Assembly: GCA_963826795.1 (NCBI GenBank)
Contig: CAWGYT010000008.1
Coordinates: forward strand, 515,961 to 579,960
DNA length: 64,000 nucleotides
Direction of reading: 5' to 3'
DNA from: CAWGYT01 sp963826795
GTDB lineage: Bacteria > Planctomycetota > Planctomycetia > Pirellulales > Pirellulaceae
A program made the translations under genes and the position numbers. Below are positions 18,201 to 25,349 of this stretch, piece after piece. Below the pieces are notes generated by a model. That model saw only the letters and a list, made by a program, of their open reading frames with translations. It had not been told where the DNA came from and made no database searches. Position 1 is the stretch's first letter. Each line of letters begins with the position of its first letter.

Positions 18201-19349
18201 CTCGACCGCTTGCAGTTTGGCTTTCCGGCCGGACATGCTTCGCGGGAGATGCTGGACAAACTCGAAGTGATTCAAACGCTGTTGTTCAATCGGCAGCCGC
18301 CGACGGCGGTTCCCACCAGCTACCTGCTGGACGCGGAGGGCAGGTTGGCAGCGATCTATCAGGGCCCCGTCTCCAGGACGCAGTTGCTGACGGACATCAA
18401 CATCCTGTCGCTGCCGCCCCGTGAGCGGCGCGATGCGGCGATTCCCTTTGCGGGCCGTTGGAGTTCGCCGCACCGCGAGGTGCTTCTGTCGGCGGTCGGG
18501 CGTTTCTTCGACCGCGCCGGCTACCGCGAAGACTATGTGCGCTACCTTGATCTCGAGGCGCGGGGCATGGCGTTAACGCAGGACGAATCGGCCGGCGATC
18601 CCACTGCCGGCGGATCGCGCCAGCGGCACGCGGCGGCGCATTTCAATTTGGGTGTCGAGTTGGCTTCCAGCGGTGACGTCCCTGAGGCGATCGAGCATTT
18701 CCAGCGCACCGTGGCAGCCGACCCGGAGCACTTCGAGGCGATGATCAACCTGGGTGCGCTGCTGGCGCGAACCCGACAGATCGACGCCGCGATCGAGGTT
18801 CTCACTCGCGCCGTCGCGCAGGACCCGACGTCGCTGCCGGCTCACACGAATCTGGCCGCTGCCTTGGAAGCCCACGGGCGATTCGCCGAAGCCGCTGAGC
18901 ATTATCGGGCGGCGCTGGAGCTGCAGCCCGAGCTGGTCGAACTTCGAGCTCGCCTGGGCCGAGCGCTCACCGAGGAAGGCGAATTCGCCGCCGCCACAAG
19001 ACAATTCGAACAGGTCATCGGCCAATCACCCGACGACGTTCGCGCGACACTCTGCCTTGCTTGGCTCAAGGCCACCTGTCCCGAGGCTGCCATCCGGAAC
19101 GGCGACCAAGCCGTTCAGCTCGCCCAGCGACTCGCCACGCTGCGCAACCCAGCCGACCCACTGGTGATGGACATCCTGGCCGCCGCCTATGCCGAAGCCG
19201 GCGATTTCGCCACCGCGGTCACGATTGCCGGCCGCCTGCTGGAACAGATGGGTGCCAAAGAAACGCCCTTCAAGTCACTTGTCCGAACCCGACTTGAGGC
19301 CTATCGCCAACGCCAAGCCCACCAAGACGCCGACGGCAAGTACCCCTAA
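15237..19349 (+). CDS. Giant FG-GAP/ASPIC-UnbV/thioredoxin/TPR protein with in-frame TGA (candidate selenoprotein)
   Basis: 1370 codons from ATG 15237 (MLLLVSVLLFGALRW, a signal anchor after basic residues) to 19349, interrupted by one in-frame TGA at 17232-17234 (codon 666). Both halves are in the same frame. Order: FG-GAP/VCBS repeats (~327-650: GDVNGDGLDDLYVCD, DLDNDGDQDLVVG, DFDNDGDLDLYVAND, DYNRDGRMDLYIGN), the TGA in DDTDDL-x-SFVWRQVV, another FG-GAP (DWDQDGDLDLWFAN), ASPIC/UnbV (~800-860), a TlpA/AhpC-like thioredoxin fold with WASWCPSC (~931-1090), and about six TPRs (~1135-1340). A SECIS-like hairpin follows the TGA, so Sec insertion is plausible. A nonsense mutation or sequencing error is the alternative; the GTG at 17256 lacks a convincing RBS. 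Confidence 0.75.
15323..15384 (+). repeat. In-frame 15-bp tandem repeat
   Basis: Four 15-bp units (gcgaagcgggacgcg, then gcggggcgggacgcg variants) encode an A-(K/G)-R-D-A repeat in the linker just after the signal anchor of the giant FG-GAP protein. The length is a multiple of three, so copy-number change would keep the frame. Confidence 0.8.
17235..17266 (+). promoter_or_regulatory. SECIS-like hairpin immediately downstream of in-frame TGA
   Basis: Lower stem GTCT (17241-17244) pairs with AGAC (17263-17266); a single bulged G (17245) sits on the 5' side; the upper stem GCGAC (17246-17250) pairs perfectly with GTCGC (17258-17262); the apical loop is AGGTCGT with GG at 17252-17253. Seventeen nucleotides separate the TGA from the loop GG. 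The known Escherichia coli fdhF SECIS has the same plan: a 5'-side bulge, a loop reading AGGUCU, and about 18 nt of spacing. SelB recognition is inferred, not shown. Confidence 0.7.
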
Positions 19350-19485
19350 CCCAACCGCGACAGCGAGGCTCCCGCCGAGCCGCAACATTCGAGCCGCAAC
19401 CCCTAGCGATCCCATCGGCATCCGCCGTGTCAATGACTCAATCTGACACACGCACGCCACATTACGGCGCGCCAGGGGGGCGGTC

Positions 19486-19635
19486 GGGAAAAAGGGGTCA
19501 GGTCTCAAAAGCCGGAACGGCCCTTCGGGTGCTTCGCACTTTTGAGACCTGACCCCTTTTTCCCGAAGCCGGCTTTTGAGACCTGACCCCTTTTTCCCGA
19601 AGCAACCCCAATTCGTCGCTGTGACGCGGCACTAG
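19486..19635. mobile_element. Palindromic MITE-like element, rearranged copy
   Basis: Inner palindrome 19486-19563: arms gggaaaaaggggtcaggtct/agacctgacccctttttccc around a ~29-bp core. A partial second right arm follows (19570-19598). The outer end 19598-19635 reads cccaattcgtcgctgtgacg and finishes in CACTAG. The CTA of that end is the TAG stop of the CBS gene on the minus strand. The same family, with the core in reverse orientation, is at 25119-25262. Confidence 0.75.
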
Positions 19636-20069
19636 GAGCTTGCCAGACTTGCCGGACTTTCGCGTTGAACCAATCGGCCGATTTCGCTGATTTCCTCGCT
19701 CAGCAAATCCAGGATATCGTCCAGCGTGACGATCCCGACCAGTTTGCCCAGGCCATCCACGACGGGAAGGCGACGAAACGGTCCGACGCGCATGCGAAAG
19801 ATGGCGGTTTCGATCGGCGTGTCTTCGCGCACGGCATCCGGGGCTCGGGTCATCACCTCGCTGACGGACACCGTCGTGGGATCGAGCCCTTTGCCAACGA
19901 CGCGTAGTGCCAGGTCGCGATCCGTCAGAATGCCGATCGGCCGCGAGTCCACGTCCAGGACGACGAGGGCTCCGACGTTGCGTGCATTCATTCGGCCGGC
20001 CGCCACTTGGACGGTTTCGTCCGGACCCGCCAAATCGACTTCGCGTACACAGATTCTTCCGATGGACAT
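19632..20069 (-). CDS. CBS-domain-pair protein
   Basis: 145 aa from ATG 20069, preceded by an RBS-like aaaggggaaggggc. Two CBS domains: residues ~8-62 (VQVAAGRMNARNVGALVVLD, IGILTDRDLALRVV) and ~75-130 (TPIETAIFRMRVGPFRRLPV, GKLVGIVTLDDILDLL). Tandem CBS pairs bind adenosine nucleotides and act as regulatory modules; here the protein is stand-alone. An upstream in-frame start (20135) exists, but its residues look non-coding. The stop codon TAG overlaps the end of a palindromic mobile element. Confidence 0.88.
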   Translation of the reverse strand: MSIGRICVREVDLAGPDETVQVAAGRMNARNVGALVVLDVDSRPIGILTDRDLALRVVGKGLDPTTVSVSEVMTRAPDAVREDTPIETAIFRMRVGPFRRLPVVDGLGKLVGIVTLDDILDLLSEEISEIGRLVQRESPASLASS

Positions 20070-20264
20070 GCCCCTTCCCCTTTCGAAAATGGAAACTGTT
20101 AAGGCGCCGGCATTCGCCTCGCTCCCTTCCATCACACGCTCGTCCGCAACTTGGGTGCCGAACTTGCTCGTCCATCCACTGCAATTGCCATGCCACGGAG
20201 CGGCGTCGGGTAGCCGAACGCCATCAAGCCCCGCAGCTGCGCGGACAATTCGATCAGGGTTCGT

Positions 20265-21755
20265 TTAGTTCGTAGGATCCGGGCTCGCGTAGCCGAACCG
20301 CTCGGCGGCGGGCCGACTCGCGAAGCACTCGTCCAGGATCTCGAAGTGATCGAGCGAGATCTGACTTGGGTGATGAACCCCGCAGGCATGGCAGAGCTGC
20401 AGGATTTCCTTACGCAGCGTGACCACGTAGTTGGCCAGACGATGTCCCTTGTGGGTTGGATCGAGACCTTTCATGAGCCATCGTGACTGAGTCGCAACGC
20501 CGGTGGGACAATGGCCGGTGTGACAACGTTGAGCTTGAATACAGCCGATGGCAAGCATGGCCTCGCGTCCAACATTGATCAGGTCGCATCCCAGCCCGTA
20601 GGCGAACAGCGCGGTTTGGGGGAAGCCGAGCTTTCCCGATCCGACGAAAACGATTTGATCGTGCAGCCCGGCCTCTCGAAACAGCCGATAGACGCTGCTC
20701 ATCCCCAGCTTGAACGGCAAGGCGACGTGATCGGAAAAAACCAGGGGCGCCGCGCCGGTTCCGCCCTCACCGCCATCGATTGTCACAAAGTCAACCGCCC
20801 GCGGGGAACTCAGCATCTGCTGGGTCAGGTCATGCCAAAAGTCCATCTGGCCAACGGCCGACTTGATCCCTACCGGAAGCCCCGTTTTCTCGGCCAGCAT
20901 TTCGACGAAGTCCAACATGCTATCGGCATTGTGAAAGGCAGAGTGAGCGGCCGGACTGACGCAGTCCTGGCCCAGCGGGACGCCTCGAATTCGCGCAATC
21001 TCGGGCGTAACTTTGGCGGCCGGCAACAGACCGCCACGCCCCGGCTTCGCGCCTTGGCTCAACTTGAGCTCGATCGCCCGAATCGGATTGGCGGCGACAA
21101 CATCCACGCAGCGGCTGAGGTCAAAACGTCCTCGCGCATCTCGACAGCCGAAATAGCCGGTGCCGATTTGCCAAATCAGCTCGCCGCCATGTTGATGATG
21201 TGACGAAACGCCGCCTTCGCCCGTGTTCTGCAGACATCCTGCCAGCTGAGCGCCCCGATTTAATGCCTCGGTGGCCGTCGCGCTGAGCGAGCCGAAGCTC
21301 ATCGCCGACAAATTGACGACCGATGCCGGTCGAAATGCCCGGGCACGTTGACGGGAAGCTCCCATCACCTTGGCGCACGCCAGGGAGTAGTTCGGGTCGA
21401 ATCCCTCGTCGCCTGGCAACGGCTCGCCGACCGGAAACGTCGCGTGGCGAATGATCAGGTAATTCGGCGACATTTCCAGATCGTTGTCCGTCCCAAAGCC
21501 AAAATAGTTGTTCTGCTTCTTGGCCGAGGCGTACACCCAGCTTCGTTGATCTCGACTAAAAGGACGTTCCTCGTTGTTACTCGTCACGATGTACTGGCGC
21601 AGCTCCGGCCCGATACTCTCCAAGAGATACCGAAAGTGGCCGATGATCGGGAAATTGTGCAGAATCGCGTGTTTCCTCTGCAGCACGTCATAGGCGATGA
21701 TCAGCAACAGCAGCAGAATCAGCGGCAAGATTAGCAGCCAATGCCAAGTGGACAT
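20265..21755 (-). CDS. FMN-binding glutamate-synthase-family protein (GltB-like domain), membrane-anchored
   Basis: 496 aa. One N-terminal transmembrane helix (WHWLLILPLILLLLLIIAYD) is followed by the FMN/Fe-S barrel domain of the glutamate synthase large subunit: FRPASVVNLSAMSFGSLS, NTGEGGVSSHH, ELKLSQGAKPGRGGLLP, VTIDGGEGGTGAAPLVF, and a cysteine cluster CIQAQRCHTGHCPTG for the 3Fe-4S-type centre. The amidotransferase and C-terminal GXGXG domains of true GltB are absent, so it is not a full glutamate synthase. The physiological reaction of these short GltB-like proteins is not settled; a membrane-associated flavin oxidoreductase is the cautious call. Confidence 0.88.
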   Translation of the reverse strand: MSTWHWLLILPLILLLLLIIAYDVLQRKHAILHNFPIIGHFRYLLESIGPELRQYIVTSNNEERPFSRDQRSWVYASAKKQNNYFGFGTDNDLEMSPNYLIIRHATFPVGEPLPGDEGFDPNYSLACAKVMGASRQRARAFRPASVVNLSAMSFGSLSATATEALNRGAQLAGCLQNTGEGGVSSHHQHGGELIWQIGTGYFGCRDARGRFDLSRCVDVVAANPIRAIELKLSQGAKPGRGGLLPAAKVTPEIARIRGVPLGQDCVSPAAHSAFHNADSMLDFVEMLAEKTGLPVGIKSAVGQMDFWHDLTQQMLSSPRAVDFVTIDGGEGGTGAAPLVFSDHVALPFKLGMSSVYRLFREAGLHDQIVFVGSGKLGFPQTALFAYGLGCDLINVGREAMLAIGCIQAQRCHTGHCPTGVATQSRWLMKGLDPTHKGHRLANYVVTLRKEILQLCHACGVHHPSQISLDHFEILDECFASRPAAERFGYASPDPTN

Positions 21756-22158
21756 GATCGGGTATCCTTGGACGCTTCAAAGCAAAAATCCCGCAAGCAG
21801 CGCGACGAAATCGCAAACGGGAGAGCGAGACTCCCGCCGAGCCGCGGCATGTCAAACCACAAACCAGGTCGAACGAAACGACCGACGTTTTCGCGTTTAT
21901 CTCTCGGTTCGAGGCGATCCAGGCGGCGCGTTTGGCGACCAATCGCCAGGCGGCACTCGTGGGTACGTGGCGCGCAGGCCCAGTTTGGCGCCGTGAGCGA
22001 ATCGCAATCGCAGTTGTTGCGCGACTCGATCCTGGTGAACCTGCAGGCGTTCGTCCGCGACTGGAACGCGGTCCATCCGCCGCCCGCGGAGGCCCCGTAG
22101 CCTGCGGGCTCGGAATCCACGGGGTGCCGAATTCATTGCCAGCTGGTTCATCCTCGGA
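21756..22158. other. Intergenic region with possible gene remnant
   Basis: About 400 bp between two minus-strand genes. Around 21905-22100 on the plus strand two frames give protein-like stretches (RFEAIQAARLATNRQAALV, then ESQSQLLRDSILVNLQAFV ending in a TAG near 22100), which may be the remnant of a small gene. Near 21820 there is a ctcccgccgagccgc motif also present near 19366. Nothing else seen. Confidence 0.3.
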
Positions 22159-24156
22159 TCATTGAAGCAACTGCTCGAATTCTTCTTCTGTGACGACTTG
22201 GACGCCCAGGCTACGGGCCTTATCGAGTTTGCTGCCGGCCTTTTCACCCGCGACCAGATAGTCGGTTTTCTTTGAGACGCTGCTCGCCGGGTGCCCGCCA
22301 TGCTGGACGATCAGGGCGTGGACCTCATCGCGAGTGCGGTTCTTCAACGTCCCGGTGACCACCAACGTTTTCCCGGCCAACCGGTCGCTCTGAGGACCAC
22401 GCTCGGTCGATTCCATCTCCACTCCCGCTTCAGCCAGTTGGCGGACGGATCGCCGTCCAAAGTCACTGTGCAGAAAATCGTGGACGCTTTGCGCAATGAT
22501 CTCGCCGACGTCGCGGACCTGGGCGAGCTCTTCGACGGTGGCGGCACCCAGCCGGTCGATCGAGTGAAATTGCTGTGCCAAGATCGTGGCAACGCGGGTG
22601 CCGACGTGTCGAATGGAGAGGGCGTTTAAGAGCCGGGCGAGCCCGCGTTTTTTGCTCCCCTCGATTGCCTCGATCAAGTTTTCGGACGACTTTTTTCCCA
22701 TTCGTTCCAGCTGGCACAGTTGGTCGACGGTTAACCGATACAAGTCGGCGTAGTCGCGCACCTGGCCTTCGCGCACCAACTGCTCGACAAGCTTGTCGCC
22801 CAGTCCTTCAATGTCCATCGCGTTGCGGGTGGCAAAGTAGCGGATCCGCTCTTTGACCTGAGCTGGGCAAAGCAAGTTGGGACAGCGGATGTAGACGCCA
22901 CCCTCATCCTTGACGAGCTTGGTGTTGCATTCCGGGCAGCGAGTCGGAAACTCATAAACGGGCAGCTCGCCCTTCCGCTCGTGCTTTTCCACGCGGACGA
23001 CGTGGGGAATAATTTTGCCGGCTTTCTCGACGATCACCGAATCGCCCCTGCGGATATCCTTCCGCTGAATTTCGTCGGCGTTGTGCAGGCTGGCTCGGCT
23101 GACCGTCGTCCCGGCCAGCTCGATCGGCTCCAGGTCGGCCACGGGGGTGATCGCTCCCGTTTTGCCCACTTGCACCCGTATATTCAGCAGCCGGGTTTTC
23201 CCTTCGTACTTCTCGAACTTGTAAGCCACCATCCAACGGGGGCTCTTCGATGTCGCCCCAAGTTCCACGCGCTGAGCGAAATCGTTGACCTTCATCACCA
23301 GCCCGTCGACTTCGAAGTCCAGCTCATGCAACTGCTCGATCAACTCGTCACCAAATTGAATTGCGGCGTCGAGCGACGGGAACGAGCGTACGTGCGGTGT
23401 TGTTGGCAGCCCGTACCGGCGGATTTCGGCGAGGAAATCCATGTGGTTGGTCGACTTGAGGCCTTCCGAAAACCCGATCCCGTGGCAAAACAGGTGCAAC
23501 GGGCGTTGAGCACACAGGCGGGGATCGAGCAAGCGAATGCTGCCAGCCGTCACGTTACGGGTGTTGGCAAACGGCGATTCGCCACGGGCCTGTTGCTGCT
23601 GGTTTAGCAGAACGAGGTCACTATTGCGCATGTAGATTTCGCCGCGAACTTCAAGTCGCCGAGGAACGTCCGGCCCGATCAGTCGCAGCGGCACATCACT
23701 GATGGTGCGCAAGTTATGCGTGACGTCATCCCCCACGCGACCGTTGCCGCGTGTGAGGCCATATTGCAGCATTCCGTCTTCGTAAACCAGCGAGACCGCC
23801 ACCCCGTCGATCTTCAGCTCGACGACCCATTCGGGTGCCTGGTCGCCCAGCAAGCCAATGATCCGCTGGCCATATTTCCGCAGGTCGGCCTCGCTGTAGG
23901 TGTTGTCGATCGAGAGCATCGGCACCTGATGCTCGCGCTGCGCGAGATGCGGCAGGGGTTGATCGCCGATTCGCTGGGTCGGGCTGTCCGGCGTCACCAA
24001 CTCGGGGTGTTTGTCCTCGAGCGTTCGCAAGCGTTCCAGCAAACGATCGTACTGGAGGTCCGAGATCTCCGGTCGGGCCGCGACATAGTACAGATGATCG
24101 TGCCTGCGTATCTCGCGGCGCAGCGACTCGATCTCGCGCTCCACCGACGCGTTCAT
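22159..24156 (-). CDS. ligA: NAD+-dependent DNA ligase LigA
   Basis: 665 aa, full family length. ATG 24156 is chosen because it overlaps the cupin stop (ATGA) and is followed by MNASVEREIESLRREIRRHD. Order: Ia domain with the NAD-binding Tyr pair (HDHLYYV), nucleotidyl-transferase domain with adenylated Lys115 in VVELKIDG, OB fold, a four-cysteine zinc finger (CPECNTKL ... IRCPNLLCPA), helix-hairpin-helix repeats (~500-575), and a C-terminal BRCT domain (GKTLVVTGTLKNRTRDEVHA). It seals nicks during replication and repair using NAD+. No lesion seen. Confidence 0.97.
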   Translation of the reverse strand: MNASVEREIESLRREIRRHDHLYYVAARPEISDLQYDRLLERLRTLEDKHPELVTPDSPTQRIGDQPLPHLAQREHQVPMLSIDNTYSEADLRKYGQRIIGLLGDQAPEWVVELKIDGVAVSLVYEDGMLQYGLTRGNGRVGDDVTHNLRTISDVPLRLIGPDVPRRLEVRGEIYMRNSDLVLLNQQQQARGESPFANTRNVTAGSIRLLDPRLCAQRPLHLFCHGIGFSEGLKSTNHMDFLAEIRRYGLPTTPHVRSFPSLDAAIQFGDELIEQLHELDFEVDGLVMKVNDFAQRVELGATSKSPRWMVAYKFEKYEGKTRLLNIRVQVGKTGAITPVADLEPIELAGTTVSRASLHNADEIQRKDIRRGDSVIVEKAGKIIPHVVRVEKHERKGELPVYEFPTRCPECNTKLVKDEGGVYIRCPNLLCPAQVKERIRYFATRNAMDIEGLGDKLVEQLVREGQVRDYADLYRLTVDQLCQLERMGKKSSENLIEAIEGSKKRGLARLLNALSIRHVGTRVATILAQQFHSIDRLGAATVEELAQVRDVGEIIAQSVHDFLHSDFGRRSVRQLAEAGVEMESTERGPQSDRLAGKTLVVTGTLKNRTRDEVHALIVQHGGHPASSVSKKTDYLVAGEKAGSKLDKARSLGVQVVTEEEFEQLLQ

Positions 24157-24548
24157 TTCACGGTCGACTCGTGGCCGCATTCCGGCACCACCGTGACTTG
24201 CTTGTCGGTGGCAGAATTGGGAATCAAACAGAGGAACTTCAGCGGCGTGTCCCCGGTGTTGCGAAACTGGTGGATCTCATCGGGCTGAACCAGGACGACG
24301 TCACCGGCCTTGAGCGGATGGGGCTCACTGCCTTCGTAGACAACGCCTTGGCCCTCGAGTACGAACACTTCATGCTCGTAAGGATGATGATGTCGCGGAG
24401 TGTATCCGCCCGGAGCGACCTCGAATTGTCGCATCGCAAAATTCGGCGCGCCATCGGACGGGCCGACCAGCCAGCGCACCTGACAACCTTGCGCGCCCTC
24501 CATCTGAACCGTCTTGGATTCCACGTTCCGCGTGTCAGTGACTTTCAT
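24153..24548 (-). CDS. Single-domain cupin protein
   Basis: 131 aa. The cupin barrel is clear: motif 1 PRHHHPYEHEVFVLEGQGVV holds the metal-binding His/Glu set, and motif 2 reads VQPDEIHQFRNTGDTPLKFL. It could be a small metal-dependent enzyme or a sensor; the substrate cannot be assigned. The stop codon overlaps the ligA start by ATGA, so the two are probably translationally coupled. Confidence 0.88.
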   Translation of the reverse strand: MKVTDTRNVESKTVQMEGAQGCQVRWLVGPSDGAPNFAMRQFEVAPGGYTPRHHHPYEHEVFVLEGQGVVYEGSEPHPLKAGDVVLVQPDEIHQFRNTGDTPLKFLCLIPNSATDKQVTVVPECGHESTVK

Positions 24549-24577
24549 GAGATGGTGTCTGCTGTTGAAGGGTGAGC

Positions 24578-24600
24578 GAGTGTCTTGTCACAGCGCTAGG
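24578..24600. mobile_element. Solo end of the CTAG-type palindromic element
   Basis: The segment gtgtcttgtcacagcgctag resembles the termini of the elements at 19.6 and 25.2 kb (consensus TGTCACAGC ... CTAG). The CTA at 24596-24598 supplies the TAG stop of the small membrane protein gene on the minus strand. Only one end is present. Confidence 0.45.
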
Positions 24601-24967
24601 CGTTACTTGGCGGTTGCGACGACGGCTGGCTTGGGATCGGATCTTGTGCGGCGGCGGCGCGTTCTCCTTCTGCGGACCAAAACCGGTCGGTCCCCATGGC
24701 CGCGAAGGTGGTTAACGCCAAGGCAATCAGCTCGAACAGCATCAGCCGGGGCCCCTGCTGGTCCATGAATTGGACAAAGCCAGGCCCCACCGACATCTGT
24801 GCCGTCGATCCATCGACGTGGCTGGGGTGAATGGCCGCCTGTGCGGCATGCAGTTCCTTGACGGTCATCACGCCGTAGGCACACGCGGTGAGGGCAAACG
24901 CGACGCCGGCCAGCACCAGCAGGACGTAGAACGGGTTGACTCGCTTCTTGCCTGTCGCCATGAACAT
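24596..24967 (-). CDS. Small two-helix membrane protein of unknown function
   Basis: About 123 aa from ATG 24967 (or ATG 24961, MATGKKRVN). Two predicted transmembrane helices: NPFYVLLVLAGVAFALTACA (~10-30) and RLMLFELIALALTTFAAMGT (~72-92), with a hydrophilic loop containing HPSHVDGS. The tail is alanine/proline/serine-rich. Upstream in-frame codons to 25132 encode a P-E-F-E-R repeat from a 15-bp tandem repeat and are probably untranslated. The stop TAG overlaps a mobile-element end. No family recognised. Confidence 0.65.
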   Translation of the reverse strand: MFMATGKKRVNPFYVLLVLAGVAFALTACAYGVMTVKELHAAQAAIHPSHVDGSTAQMSVGPGFVQFMDQQGPRLMLFELIALALTTFAAMGTDRFWSAEGERAAAAQDPIPSQPSSQPPSNA

Positions 24968-24971
24968 CACT

Positions 24972-25018
24972 CGCTCAAATTCTGGCCGCTCAAATTCTGG
25001 CCGCTCAAATTCTGGCCA
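24972..25018. repeat. 15-bp tandem repeat upstream of the membrane-protein start
   Basis: Three exact copies of ctcaaattctggccg directly in front of the start codon, ending within about 10 bp of ATG 24967. Its position in the leader suggests slippage-prone DNA that could affect expression; this is inference. Confidence 0.8.
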
Positions 25019-25118
25019 GTCACGCCAATAATCGAAATTTGGCTGTTCGACTCGCCTCGGTGGCGGGCTTCCTCGAACGACCGGATTATAGCATGGACGA
25101 CTCGTTTCGTTGACGCCC

Positions 25119-25262
25119 TCGTGCTGTTTCACAGCTCAGATTTGGGGTTGGGAAAAGGGGTCAGGTCCCAAAAGTGCGAAGCACCCGAAGGGCCGTTCCG
25201 GCTTTTGGGACCTGACCCCTTTTCCCAACGCACTGCAATCTTAAGCTGTGACACAGCACTGG
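25119..25262. mobile_element. Complete palindromic MITE-like element (~144 bp)
   Basis: Left outer arm gtgctgtttcacagctcag (from 25121) and right outer arm ctgtgacacagcac (to 25260) are inverted. Inside lie gttgggaaaaggggtcaggt and its complement, around a core (gtgcgaagcacccgaagggc...) that is the exact reverse complement of the core of the copy at 19.5 kb. No protein is encoded. It sits just before the uvrA start. Confidence 0.8.
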
Positions 25263-25349
25263 GCAGGGGCGCTGGTGAATTTTCAGCCCGCGGACTATGA
25301 TACAAGATTCTCATCTGAGGCGGTTCCCCGGCAGAAAGGAAGTGATTTC

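Noticed and set aside
17256..19349. Separate gene starting at GTG 17256
   Set aside because: It is in the same frame as the upstream half, begins inside the SECIS-like loop, lacks a good RBS, and would start in the middle of the FG-GAP/ASPIC unit.
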